Source: an uncultured Muribaculaceae bacterium (GTDB lineage: Bacteria; Bacteroidota; Bacteroidia; Bacteroidales; Muribaculaceae). Taken from it: a stretch of DNA of 19,536 nt. Below the pieces are notes generated by a model. The model was given only the letters and a program-made list of their open reading frames with translations. It made no database searches and was not told the DNA's origin. This document shows positions 6,122-13,100 of this stretch, piece by piece (positions within the stretch are counted from its first letter, which is position 1; every line of letters begins with the position of its first letter). Location: positions 1 through 19,536 of the forward strand of contig CAJTZQ010000070.1 of the NCBI GenBank assembly GCA_910583795.1, written 5' to 3'. A program made the translations under genes and the position numbers.

Positions 6122-6883
6122 TTAGATGTTTTTGAGGTCTCCGAGAGGATATTTCTCAAACATGTGCTGAGCCATCCATTCGTTAGATTCCACAGGATTC
6201 ATTTTCCATCCGGAGTTGCAAGTGGAAACAATCTCCACCACAGAAGTGCCTTTTTTTGCAATAGCGTTTTCAAAAGCCTTTTTTATGCAGGCTTTTGTTT
6301 TCCTAACAGCCGCCGGCGTATGTACAGCCTGGCGGGTGACGTAGCATGTGCCGTCGAGTATAGCCATAAGGTTGGTTATTTCAAGAGGGTGTCCGTTAAG
6401 ATCTACGCGTCTGCCGTAAGGAGTGGTGGCGGTCTTCTGCCCGATAAGGGTGGTCGGAGCCATCTGTCCGCCGGTCATACCATAAATTGCATTGTTGACA
6501 AAAATCATTACGATATTTTCGCCACGGTTGGCTGCATGGATAGATTCAGCCGTACCGATCGCCGCCATGTCTCCGTCACCCTGATAGGTGAACACCACAT
6601 TTTCGGGCCAGAGCCGGCTGACAGCCGTAGCCACGGCAGGGGCGCGACCATGTGCCGCCTCAACCCAGTCAACATCTATATAATTATAAGCGAACACAGC
6701 GCATCCCACGGGAGAAACGCCCACAGTCTTATCGGCAATACCCATTTCGGCAATCACCTCGGCAAGCAGTTTATGGATTACACCATGACTGCATCCGGGA
6801 CAATAGTGCATGTGAACATCATCAAGAAGTTCAGGCTTGCAATACACCTTATTTTCTTCCTTTATTATATCCTGGATTTCCAT
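6122..6883 (-). CDS. 2-oxoacid:ferredoxin oxidoreductase, beta subunit (TPP-binding)
   Basis: Binds thiamine pyrophosphate and carries out oxidative decarboxylation of the 2-oxoacid, passing electrons to ferredoxin. It has 253 residues. Visible motifs are YCPGCSHG (27-34), whose cysteines are typical of the subgroup, SPVGC (57-61), the TPP/Mg motif QGDGDMAAIG (101-110) with the downstream VNN (129-131), and YGMTGGQMAPTT (134-145). The YGMTGGQ segment is shared by 2-oxoglutarate- and 2-oxoisovalerate-type enzymes. It lies 42 bases after the alpha gene and 11 before the gamma gene, so the genes are cotranscribed. A long antisense open frame over it is a codon-bias shadow. Confidence 0.94.
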   Translation of the reverse strand: MEIQDIIKEENKVYCKPELLDDVHMHYCPGCSHGVIHKLLAEVIAEMGIADKTVGVSPVGCAVFAYNYIDVDWVEAAHGRAPAVATAVSRLWPENVVFTYQGDGDMAAIGTAESIHAANRGENIVMIFVNNAIYGMTGGQMAPTTLIGQKTATTPYGRRVDLNGHPLEITNLMAILDGTCYVTRQAVHTPAAVRKTKACIKKAFENAIAKKGTSVVEIVSTCNSGWKMNPVESNEWMAQHMFEKYPLGDLKNI

Positions 6884-6925
6884 TGCTTTTTATCTTTAGA
6901 AGTCGTTGGTAATTGTCTGACAATA

Positions 6926-8017
6926 CTATTTACTTTCAGCTATTAGTTTAGCTTCGAGGGCATCGACAATTTCCTGAGGACTTGGGATTATACCGCCGAG
7001 ACGACCGTAGTGTTCAACAGGGAGACGGTCGTGGACAGCAAGACGTACATCTTCAATCATCTGACCGGCGTTAAGCTCCACACACAGGATCCCTTTTTTC
7101 CCTTGTGCGGCTTTTTCAACAGCCTCTTTCGGGAAAGGCCAGAGTGTGATGGGACGTAAGATGCCAACCTTTATACCTTTTTCTTTTGCAATTTCCATTG
7201 CTTTGGCACAAATACGTGCGATAGAGCCGAATGCCACCATAAGATAGTCGGCATCTTCCACCTCTATTTCTTCCCAGCGGGTTTCATTTTTCTCTATTTC
7301 CCTATATGTTGCCTGCAGACGTTGATTAATCACTTCCATTCTTGCAGACTCAAGTTCAAGAGAGGTAATCACGTTGCGTTTTCTACCATCTTTTTTACCT
7401 GTGACAGCCCAGGGACATTGTTTTCTTATTTCTTCATCCGTGCGGCGGGGACGTTGTGGCGGTAGAACAACTTTTTCCATCATCTGCCCTACAATGCCGT
7501 CTGCAAGAATCATGGCTGGAGTCCTATATTTGAAAGAGAGATCGAAGCCGAGTCCTACGAAATCTACCATTTCCTGTACGGAAGACGGGGATAACACAAT
7601 CAGATGGTAGTCGCCGTGACCTCCCCCTTTGGTTGCCTGAAAATAATCTGCCTGTGACGGCTGGATAGTGCCGAGTCCGGGACCACCGCGCATCACATTT
7701 AGAATTAGAGCAGGCAGTTCAGATCCTGCAATATAAGAAATGCCTTCCTGTTTAAGGCTTATTCCGGGAGATGAAGATGATGTCATGACGGCTTTGCCTG
7801 TAGCGGCACCGCCATACACCATATTGATTGCCGCCACTTCAGATTCAGCCTGGAGCACCACCATACCGGTGGTTTCCCAAGGCATAAGATCTTCCAAGGT
7901 TTCAAGCACCTCTGACTGAGGAGTGATGGGATAACCGAAATAGCCATCGCAGCCGTAAAGGATTGCGGCATGAGCGACCGCCTCGTTACCCTTCATTAGT
8001 CTTACCTCTTCTTTCAT
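6926..8017 (-). CDS. 2-oxoacid:ferredoxin oxidoreductase, alpha subunit (VorB/KorA type)
   Basis: Pyrimidine-binding half of the TPP enzyme plus the transketolase C-terminal-like domain. It has 363 residues. The family signature GYPITPQSEV (28-37) contains the conserved Tyr-Pro-Ile-Thr-Pro. Further conserved stretches are the AESEVAAINMVYGGAATGKA region (from about residue 57), TSSSSPGISLKQEG, and MRGGPGLGTIQPSQADYFQA. The C-terminal part (DYLMVAFGSIARICAKAMEI onward) is the swivel domain. Such proteins are often annotated as 3-methyl-2-oxobutanoate dehydrogenase subunit VorB, but 2-oxoglutarate is an equally possible substrate. It is the second gene of the operon, 156 bases after the ferredoxin subunit gene. 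Confidence 0.94.
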   Translation of the reverse strand: MKEEVRLMKGNEAVAHAAILYGCDGYFGYPITPQSEVLETLEDLMPWETTGMVVLQAESEVAAINMVYGGAATGKAVMTSSSSPGISLKQEGISYIAGSELPALILNVMRGGPGLGTIQPSQADYFQATKGGGHGDYHLIVLSPSSVQEMVDFVGLGFDLSFKYRTPAMILADGIVGQMMEKVVLPPQRPRRTDEEIRKQCPWAVTGKKDGRKRNVITSLELESARMEVINQRLQATYREIEKNETRWEEIEVEDADYLMVAFGSIARICAKAMEIAKEKGIKVGILRPITLWPFPKEAVEKAAQGKKGILCVELNAGQMIEDVRLAVHDRLPVEHYGRLGGIIPSPQEIVDALEAKLIAESK

Positions 8018-8173
8018 TTTTCAAATTTCTTAATAGTTTAGGTGTAGTGGTTTAGGGTTGAATCAATTTAAAATGCATAATTGCTCTTTGGTCAGTTAAC
8101 CTTTAGCCATGAGTGTTTGCTAATTGATCCGGCGGTCAAAGACCACCCCAACTGACAACTCGTAACTAAAAAA
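8018..8173. other. Non-coding spacer inside the oxidoreductase operon
   Basis: The spacer between the ferredoxin and alpha subunit genes is 156 bases, long compared with the 42- and 11-base spacers further down. No frame looks coding. GTCAGTT (8091-8097) and AACTGAC (8150-8156) are complementary and could fold around a GGTC/GACC mini-stem (8134-8145). It could hold a processing site or second promoter, but no good TAnnTTTG box is seen. Confidence 0.4.
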
Positions 8174-8401
8174 CTACACTTTTACTCTATACACTTCTAT
8201 ACACGCATCGGGACACACCCAGGCGCATGAACAGCATCCTGTGCAATTGTCGGGATTAGCCATAAAAGCGTAATGGTATCCACGGTCGTTTACTTCGTTA
8301 GGCTGTAAGGAAAGCGTATCGGTGGGACACGCAGCCACACACAGATTGCAACCTTTGCAGCGTTCTACATTGACTGTGATTGCGCCTTTAACTTTTGCCA
8401 T
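8174..8401 (-). CDS. 2-oxoacid:ferredoxin oxidoreductase, delta (ferredoxin) subunit
   Basis: A 75-residue 2[4Fe-4S] ferredoxin-type electron-transfer subunit. The cysteine patterns are complete: Cys15-x2-Cys18-x2-Cys21-x3-Cys25-Pro and Cys53-x2-Cys56-x2-Cys59-x3-Cys63-Pro. It should carry electrons from the TPP centre to soluble ferredoxin. It is the first gene of the operon, followed by alpha, beta and gamma, an arrangement common in anaerobic Bacteroidetes. A -7-like promoter element and a 14-bp palindrome lie just upstream (8466-8495). Confidence 0.93.
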   Translation of the reverse strand: MAKVKGAITVNVERCKGCNLCVAACPTDTLSLQPNEVNDRGYHYAFMANPDNCTGCCSCAWVCPDACIEVYRVKV

Positions 8402-8465
8402 GTCTGTTTTTGGTTAATAATTATGGAAAAGTTATCGCATTGATACTTTTCTTGAGTTAGATTTC

Positions 8466-8495
8466 ACAAAAGTAGTAAAAAACTTTTGCAAAAGT
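8466..8495 (-). promoter_or_regulatory. Oxidoreductase operon promoter and candidate operator
   Basis: On the minus strand TACTTTTG (8466-8473) matches the TAnnTTTG -7 element and would give a leader of about 60 bases. Immediately upstream lies the perfect palindrome ACTTTTGCAAAAGT (8482-8495), over the -20 to -35 region. No standard -33 TTTG at 19-21 bases is seen. The palindrome contains TTTTG only 15 bases away, so an activator may be needed. The operator role is inferred from position and symmetry. Confidence 0.45.
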
Positions 8496-8572
8496 GGGTA
8501 ATTTTATATGTTGGACAGCATAAAATATGTTATTCAACATAAAATGATATATAAAAACAGTAAAATTTTTGT

Positions 8573-9280
8573 TTATTGCTTTGCCGGAATGAGAATTTCT
8601 TTAAGTTTCTTCATCCCCTCGGTTGCCGTGGCTTTTATGACGGTGACGCCGGGCATTCCCATAGCCGAGGGTGCCGGATTAGGATCTATATAATATATAG
8701 GAGTACCGGGTTTGACACACTGTATGAGTCCGGCAGCCGGGTAGACAGCGAGAGAAGTGCCTATGACAACGAAAATATCAGCATCATAGACCCAGTCTTG
8801 CGCCAGCTCTATGTTAGGAACGGGTTCTTGAAAAAAGACAATGTGAGGTCTCATCAAATCCCCTCTTTTACCACGGGTTTGAGGGGTGGTCTCAAGATGC
8901 TCCATGTCTAACGGCTCTATATAATAAGGATCGCTGACAGAGCGCATCTTCATCAACTCGCCGTGAAGGTGGAGCACTTTTGAACTTCCTGCCCTTTCAT
9001 GCAGGTCGTCTACATTTTGGGTTATGACATAGACATTGAAATATTTTTCCAGATCCACGAGGGCTTTGTGAGCATCGTTAGGAAATTTGGTGACAAGGTC
9101 TTTTCTTCTGGCATTATAGAATTTGTGCACAAGTTCGGGATTTCGTCTGAATCCGTCGGCAGATGCCACTTCCATCACAGGATAGTTTTCCCAAAGACCT
9201 CCCGCATCGCGAAAAGTAGATATGCCGCTTTCGGCGCTTATCCCCGCGCCTGAAGAAATTACGAGTTTAGGTTTTGCCAT
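8573..9280 (-). CDS. cobB: NAD-dependent protein deacylase (sirtuin, CobB/SIRT5-like)
   Basis: Removes acyl groups from lysines using NAD. It has 235 residues with an almost complete Rossmann core: GAGISAESGISTFR (11-24), QNVDDLHERAG (88-98), catalytic His106 in HLHGE, GTSLAVYPAAG (174-184). YNAR (55-58) corresponds to the Tyr-x-x-Arg pair that binds succinyl/malonyl groups in class III enzymes, so desuccinylation is likely. All four zinc-binding cysteines are absent; the only cysteine is Cys188. The segment after the active-site His (RSVSDPYYIEPLD) replaces the zinc module. It is transcribed toward the oxidoreductase operon, 171 bases upstream of it, with its own promoter. Confidence 0.93.
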   Translation of the reverse strand: MAKPKLVISSGAGISAESGISTFRDAGGLWENYPVMEVASADGFRRNPELVHKFYNARRKDLVTKFPNDAHKALVDLEKYFNVYVITQNVDDLHERAGSSKVLHLHGELMKMRSVSDPYYIEPLDMEHLETTPQTRGKRGDLMRPHIVFFQEPVPNIELAQDWVYDADIFVVIGTSLAVYPAAGLIQCVKPGTPIYYIDPNPAPSAMGMPGVTVIKATATEGMKKLKEILIPAKQ

Positions 9281-9297
9281 GATAAATAATTATTAAT

Positions 9298-9321
9298 TCA
9301 ACTTTCGCTTGCGAAAGTTGA
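9298..9321. repeat. Palindromic intergenic repeat, copy R2
   Basis: An 11-bp perfect inverted repeat (TCAACTTTCGC and GCGAAAGTTGA) around a TT loop. The 24-base core is identical to 14559-14582 and near-identical to part of 301-356. It lies 17 bases upstream of the sirtuin start codon, inside its predicted leader. Confidence 0.75.
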
Positions 9322-9436
9322 TGGTAGGGTCTGCTATTTAATAAAAAGGCTCTTACCTCAATTAGAGGAGATGTGCGAAATTACACTATTTAATTTATAT
9401 AATCGCAATAATTGCACTGAAACAAATCACTTTGTG

Positions 9437-9468
9437 CAAAATTACTCACAACTTGAAACTATGTGCAA
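9437..9468 (-). promoter_or_regulatory. Promoter for the sirtuin gene
   Basis: On the minus strand TTG (9466-9468), 21 bases, TAATTTTG (9437-9444). This predicts transcription from about 9430 and a 150-base leader that includes palindrome R2. Confidence 0.45.
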
Positions 9469-9639
9469 CGAAAGTATATTAATATGATTTCATAAGGTAA
9501 AACTTCGTATTCGTTAGTCATTTTGTCTTTTTAACGATGTGTGGACTAAACTTTGAGTTGATATATTGTCTTAGAAATAAAGAATCATTTGATTGTGTAA
9601 CTTGGAAGTTGCTAAAACAACTCCGTAAAAAAGAATGCA

Positions 9640-10230
9640 ATGAAAAAGATAGTGACATGTATCCTTCTCTCCCTCTTTTTTGCGATAGGAACAAGCGAGG
9701 CTTATGCCGACAGACATAATGACCGAGGTCACGACCGGAAGGAGCAGCGAGACAAGGATCGGAGATCTAATAAAAAATACGATCGAAAGCATGACCGTCA
9801 TGACCGTCACGACAATGGTTATAAGCCAAATAAAAAAGACCGTCATAACAAGGGATATGGAGATTATCGTCCTCCCAAAGGACACTCAATGCCGGCTCCC
9901 GGACATGGAATGGGACGCCCCGTGCCGCCTCCCGTCCGCCATTATTCTCATCCGCCCCGTCCGCGTCATCATGCGCCGGTTCCACCTCCTCCCCCGCCTC
10001 GTCTTAGCCATATGGTGAGATATGCCACAAGAGGATGTCGCGATGTCGCGGTATGGCAGATAAATCCCGACACTTATATAGTGAAATATCGTCGCGGCAA
10101 CAGATACTATACACAATATCTTTATCCGTATGACGATATATATGGGGATCGCAGTCTCATCACTGTGAACTGGCAACCTCTTTCACCATGGACATTAGTA
10201 CCACCTATTCAACTTAACATAAATCTATAG
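9640..10230 (+). CDS. Secreted His/Arg/Pro-rich protein of unknown function
   Basis: It has 196 residues. A signal peptide is clear: MKK, a hydrophobic run (VTCILLSLFFAIG) and an AYA-D cleavage site after residue 23. Residues 24-75 are a low-complexity run of His, Asp, Arg and Lys (for example DRKHDRHDRHD). Residues 78-120 are rich in Pro, His and Gly, with HPPRPRHH and a VPPPPPP tail. The C-terminal part (130-196) looks folded and aromatic (VAVWQINPDTYIVKYRRGNRYYTQYLYPY and so on) and ends without an anchor. The His-rich part suggests metal or polyanion binding in the periplasm, but this is inference. I do not recognise the family. A strong terminator follows, so it is a single-gene unit. 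Confidence 0.85.
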   Translation: MKKIVTCILLSLFFAIGTSEAYADRHNDRGHDRKEQRDKDRRSNKKYDRKHDRHDRHDNGYKPNKKDRHNKGYGDYRPPKGHSMPAPGHGMGRPVPPPVRHYSHPPRPRHHAPVPPPPPPRLSHMVRYATRGCRDVAVWQINPDTYIVKYRRGNRYYTQYLYPYDDIYGDRSLITVNWQPLSPWTLVPPIQLNINL

Positions 10231-10296
10231 TAAGTATTGTGAATTAATAAATTTGAATTTTGAGCTTAAAAATTATTTAAAGAATTCCATGATGTA

Positions 10297-10339
10297 ATGA
10301 CCGCCGCTAAAGAGTTTGATATAGCGGCGGTCATTTTTA
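10297..10339 (+). terminator. Terminator after the His-rich protein gene
   Basis: ATGACCGCCGCTA (10297-10309) pairs perfectly over 13 bases with TAGCGGCGGTCAT (10322-10334) and is followed by TTTTTAT. It separates this gene from ruvB. Confidence 0.85.
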
Positions 10340-10435
10340 TACATGAATATTTGTTTTTACGACTTAATATTCCGCTTATACTATAAGCCAATCATATGCA
10401 CATTAAATTTCGTAGGTAATTAGTGATTTTTTTTG

Positions 10436-10443
10436 TAAATTTG
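10436..10443 (+). promoter_or_regulatory. -7 promoter element directly before ruvB
   Basis: TAAATTTG (10436-10443) matches TAnnTTTG and ends four bases before the ruvB ATG. Transcription would begin at or next to the start codon, giving a leaderless or near-leaderless mRNA. The expected -33 element is weak here, so confidence is limited. Confidence 0.35.
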
Positions 10444-10447
10444 CAGT

Positions 10448-11482
10448 ATGGAATCGGAAGATTTTGACATACGCGACAGACAGATTCGTGACTCGGAGAA
10501 AGACGTGGAGAAAGCTCTTCGTCCGCTGGCGTTTGATGATTTCAGCGGACAGGATAAAATCATAGACAATCTGCGTGTTTTTGTAAAGGCTGCGCGTCTT
10601 CGCGGAGAAGCGCTCGACCATACGCTGCTGCACGGGCCGCCGGGACTTGGAAAGACAACTCTTTCCAATATTGTCGCAAACGAACTTGGGGTTGGATTTA
10701 AGGTGACATCAGGTCCGGTGCTCGACAAGCCGGGTGATCTTGCAGGCATACTTATGAGTCTGGAGGAGAACGATGTGCTTTTTATAGATGAGATTCATCG
10801 TCTTCATCCTATTGTGGAGGAATATCTATATTCTGCGATGGAGGATTACCGGATAGACATATTGCTTGACAAAGGTCCGGGAGCCAAGAGCGTGCAGCTA
10901 ACCATCGCTCCGTTCACTCTTATTGGTGCCACTACCCGTAGCGGTCTGCTCACGTCTCCTTTGCGTGCAAGGTTTGGGATAAACTGCCATCTTGAATATT
11001 ACGACCATTCAATATTGAAGGGTATCGTGCGCAGGTCGGCGGGATTATTGCGTGTGGGTATAGCGGATGAGGCTGCGATGGAGATAGCACTCCGCAGCCG
11101 AGGGACGCCACGTATCGCCAACGCCCTTCTGCGACGTGTGAGAGATTTTGCAATGGTAAAGGGGAACGGTTTTATAGATATCGATATAGCGCGACACGCC
11201 CTGGAGGCATTGAATATAGACCGTTATGGACTTGACGAAATAGACAACCGTATCTTGTTGACCATAATAGATAAATTCAAGGGGGGGCCGGTAGGATTGT
11301 CGACCATAGCCACAGCATTGGGAGAGGATCCGGGCACACTTGAAGAGGTCTACGAACCATTTCTCATAAAGGAAGGTTTTCTTAAGCGTACACCACGTGG
11401 AAGAGAAGCCACGGATCTTGCATATAATCATCTGGGACGCAGACGTCCTAATATTCCCGGAAATCTCTTTGAAGAGGATTGA
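10448..11482 (+). CDS. ruvB: Holliday junction branch-migration helicase RuvB
   Basis: AAA+ motor that, with RuvA, drives branch migration of Holliday junctions in recombinational repair. It has 344 residues, normal for the family. Walker A is GPPGLGKTT (63-71), Walker B LFIDEIH (111-117), sensor I GATTRSG (160-166), and the arginine-finger region SPLRARFG (170-177). The C-terminal winged-helix domain ends with the conserved PRGREATDLAYNHLG and a short acidic tail. The flippase gene starts eight bases after the stop, so the two are probably cotranscribed. ruvA and ruvC are not present here, as is common in Bacteroidetes. Confidence 0.97.
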   Translation: MESEDFDIRDRQIRDSEKDVEKALRPLAFDDFSGQDKIIDNLRVFVKAARLRGEALDHTLLHGPPGLGKTTLSNIVANELGVGFKVTSGPVLDKPGDLAGILMSLEENDVLFIDEIHRLHPIVEEYLYSAMEDYRIDILLDKGPGAKSVQLTIAPFTLIGATTRSGLLTSPLRARFGINCHLEYYDHSILKGIVRRSAGLLRVGIADEAAMEIALRSRGTPRIANALLRRVRDFAMVKGNGFIDIDIARHALEALNIDRYGLDEIDNRILLTIIDKFKGGPVGLSTIATALGEDPGTLEEVYEPFLIKEGFLKRTPRGREATDLAYNHLGRRRPNIPGNLFEED

Positions 11483-11490
11483 TAATAATT

Positions 11491-13008
11491 ATGGCTGGTA
11501 TTAAATCCCTGGCAAAAGACACAGCTGTCTATGGGCTAAGCAGTATTGTAGGCAGATTTCTCAACTGGTGTCTTGTGCCTCTCTATGTTTATCTTTTCCC
11601 ATCGCAGGAGTATGGAGTTGTCACATATTTATATGGAGCAACCGCCGTAGCTTTAGTGATACTTAATTATGGTATGGAGACAGGGTTCTTCCGTTTTGCC
11701 AACAAGGAAAAAGATCCGGAGTCTGTCTACACCACTTCCCTTATTTCGGTGGGATTCACTTCATTGTTGTTTATATTGCTGCTGTCGGTGTTTTTAAAAC
11801 CTGTCTCCGCGGCATTGACATTGCCCCACCATTCTCTCTACGTTTGGATCATGGGAGTCACGGTGGCGATCGACGCATTTTCCAACATACCGTTCGCGTA
11901 TCTTAGATATAAGAACAAGGCATGGAGATTCGCGGGAATAAAACTTCTCAATGTGGCTTTCAACATAGGGTTGAACCTATTTTTCCTTTTGGGATGTCCG
12001 GCGATAATGAAACATTGTCCGGGTGCGATAAGTTGGTTTTATCTACTTTGCGGAGGTGAGGCGTTGGGCATCGGCTGGATTTTTGTAGCCAACATCATGT
12101 CTACGCTTCTTGTGTTGCTATGTCTTATGCCCGAATTGCTTGGCAGAAAGTATGTATTTTTGTGGGATCTGCTCAAAAAAATGCTTTCATATAGCTGGCC
12201 ATTGCTTATATTAGGTGTTGCCGGCATGCTTAGCCAGAACATGGGACAGCTTATAATACCATACCTTTTCCCGGATGACGAGACGGCTGCACGCTCCATG
12301 GTGGGAATATATGGAGCAAACATGAAGATCGCGATTGTCATGGTGATGTTTACCCAGGCTTTCAGATATGCCTACGAACCCTTTATCTTCGCACAGGCGC
12401 GGGGTGCAGGGGAAGACAAGAGCAAAGCCTATTGTGATGCCATGAAATATTTCATCATTTTCGGATTGCTTATATTCCTTGGGGTGATGTATTATCTTCC
12501 GGTGCTTAAATATTTTATTTCCCCCGGTTATTGGAGCGGGCTGAGGGTGGTGCCGATAATGATGCTTGCCGAACTGTGTTTCGGAATTTTTTTCAATTTG
12601 TCACTATGGTATAAGCTTACCGACCGCACACAGTGGGGAATGTATTTCTCATTGATATGTTTTGTACTTATGCTTGGGCTGAACGTATGGCTTGTTCCCA
12701 TGATAGGAATACCCGACGGATATATGGGCTCGGCATGCGCGGCACTCATAAGCTACTTTGTGGTAATGGTGATGAGCTATTTTGCAGGAAAGAAATATTA
12801 TCCGCTCCCATATCAGACGGGAAGGATATTCATGTATTTGCTTCTTGCGGGGGTATTGTATGTGGGTGGAATGCTGATGGATAATTTCTTCAACGTGTGG
12901 ATCACTTACGCCTTACGTTTTGTATTGCTTATGGTCTATGTCGGTGTGGTGGCGCTTTTTGAAGAGATTCCGTTTCTCTCGCCGTTGATGCGCAGGCTGA
13001 AGAGATAG
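11491..13008 (+). CDS. Polysaccharide-type flippase (Wzx/MOP superfamily)
   Basis: An integral membrane protein with about 14 hydrophobic segments along its 505 residues, of the oligosaccharide/lipid flippase type (MOP exporter superfamily). It should move a lipid-linked glycan across the inner membrane; the substrate is unknown. The N-terminus (AVYGLSSIVGRFLNWCLVPLYVYLFPSQEYG) is the conserved start of the family, with paired transmembrane helices following throughout. The start used is ATG 11491. A TTG at 11479 would extend it by four residues and overlap ruvB, and is less likely. It lies eight bases after ruvB, a pairing I associate with Bacteroidetes, and is followed by a terminator. Confidence 0.88.
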   Translation: MAGIKSLAKDTAVYGLSSIVGRFLNWCLVPLYVYLFPSQEYGVVTYLYGATAVALVILNYGMETGFFRFANKEKDPESVYTTSLISVGFTSLLFILLLSVFLKPVSAALTLPHHSLYVWIMGVTVAIDAFSNIPFAYLRYKNKAWRFAGIKLLNVAFNIGLNLFFLLGCPAIMKHCPGAISWFYLLCGGEALGIGWIFVANIMSTLLVLLCLMPELLGRKYVFLWDLLKKMLSYSWPLLILGVAGMLSQNMGQLIIPYLFPDDETAARSMVGIYGANMKIAIVMVMFTQAFRYAYEPFIFAQARGAGEDKSKAYCDAMKYFIIFGLLIFLGVMYYLPVLKYFISPGYWSGLRVVPIMMLAELCFGIFFNLSLWYKLTDRTQWGMYFSLICFVLMLGLNVWLVPMIGIPDGYMGSACAALISYFVVMVMSYFAGKKYYPLPYQTGRIFMYLLLAGVLYVGGMLMDNFFNVWITYALRFVLLMVYVGVVALFEEIPFLSPLMRRLKR

Positions 13009-13032
13009 AAAAAATATTTGTAATCGAATAAG

Positions 13033-13075
13033 ACGACCATCCCTTCGCCTGATTGCAGAAGGGATGGTCGTTTTA
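13033..13075. terminator. Terminator between the flippase gene and der
   Basis: ACGACCATCCCTTC (13033-13046) pairs perfectly over 14 bases with GAAGGGATGGTCGT (13058-13071), with TTTTAT after it on the plus strand. On the minus strand it is followed by TCTTATTCG, so it may also end der transcripts coming from the other side. Confidence 0.8.
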
Positions 13076-13100
13076 TAGATTTTCATTTATATTTCTGAGA

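Larger units (their letters stand above)
9281..9639. other. Divergent intergenic region, sirtuin / secreted protein
   Basis: This AT-rich spacer of 359 bases shows no coding sequence. It contains the palindromic repeat copy R2 (9298-9321), a good promoter for the sirtuin on the minus strand (9437-9468) and a weaker promoter-like pair for the plus-strand gene: TTTG (9522-9525), 21 bases, TAAACTTTG (9547-9555, one base longer than consensus). Confidence 0.5.

Noticed and set aside
6164..6946. Long plus-strand frame (260 codons) opposite the oxidoreductase beta subunit
   Set aside because: It is antisense to a clearly recognised enzyme gene and its translation is rich in Cys, His and Ser as expected from a shadow frame.
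8500..8572. Terminator for the sirtuin gene (TATGTTG 8507-8513 with CAACATA 8535-8541)
   Set aside because: The stem is AT-rich, short and widely spaced, with no T-tract at the proper place on the minus strand.
11479..11490. TTG start for the flippase overlapping the ruvB end
   Set aside because: ATG 11491 is a stronger start codon, leaves an eight-base spacing and gives the usual N-terminus.
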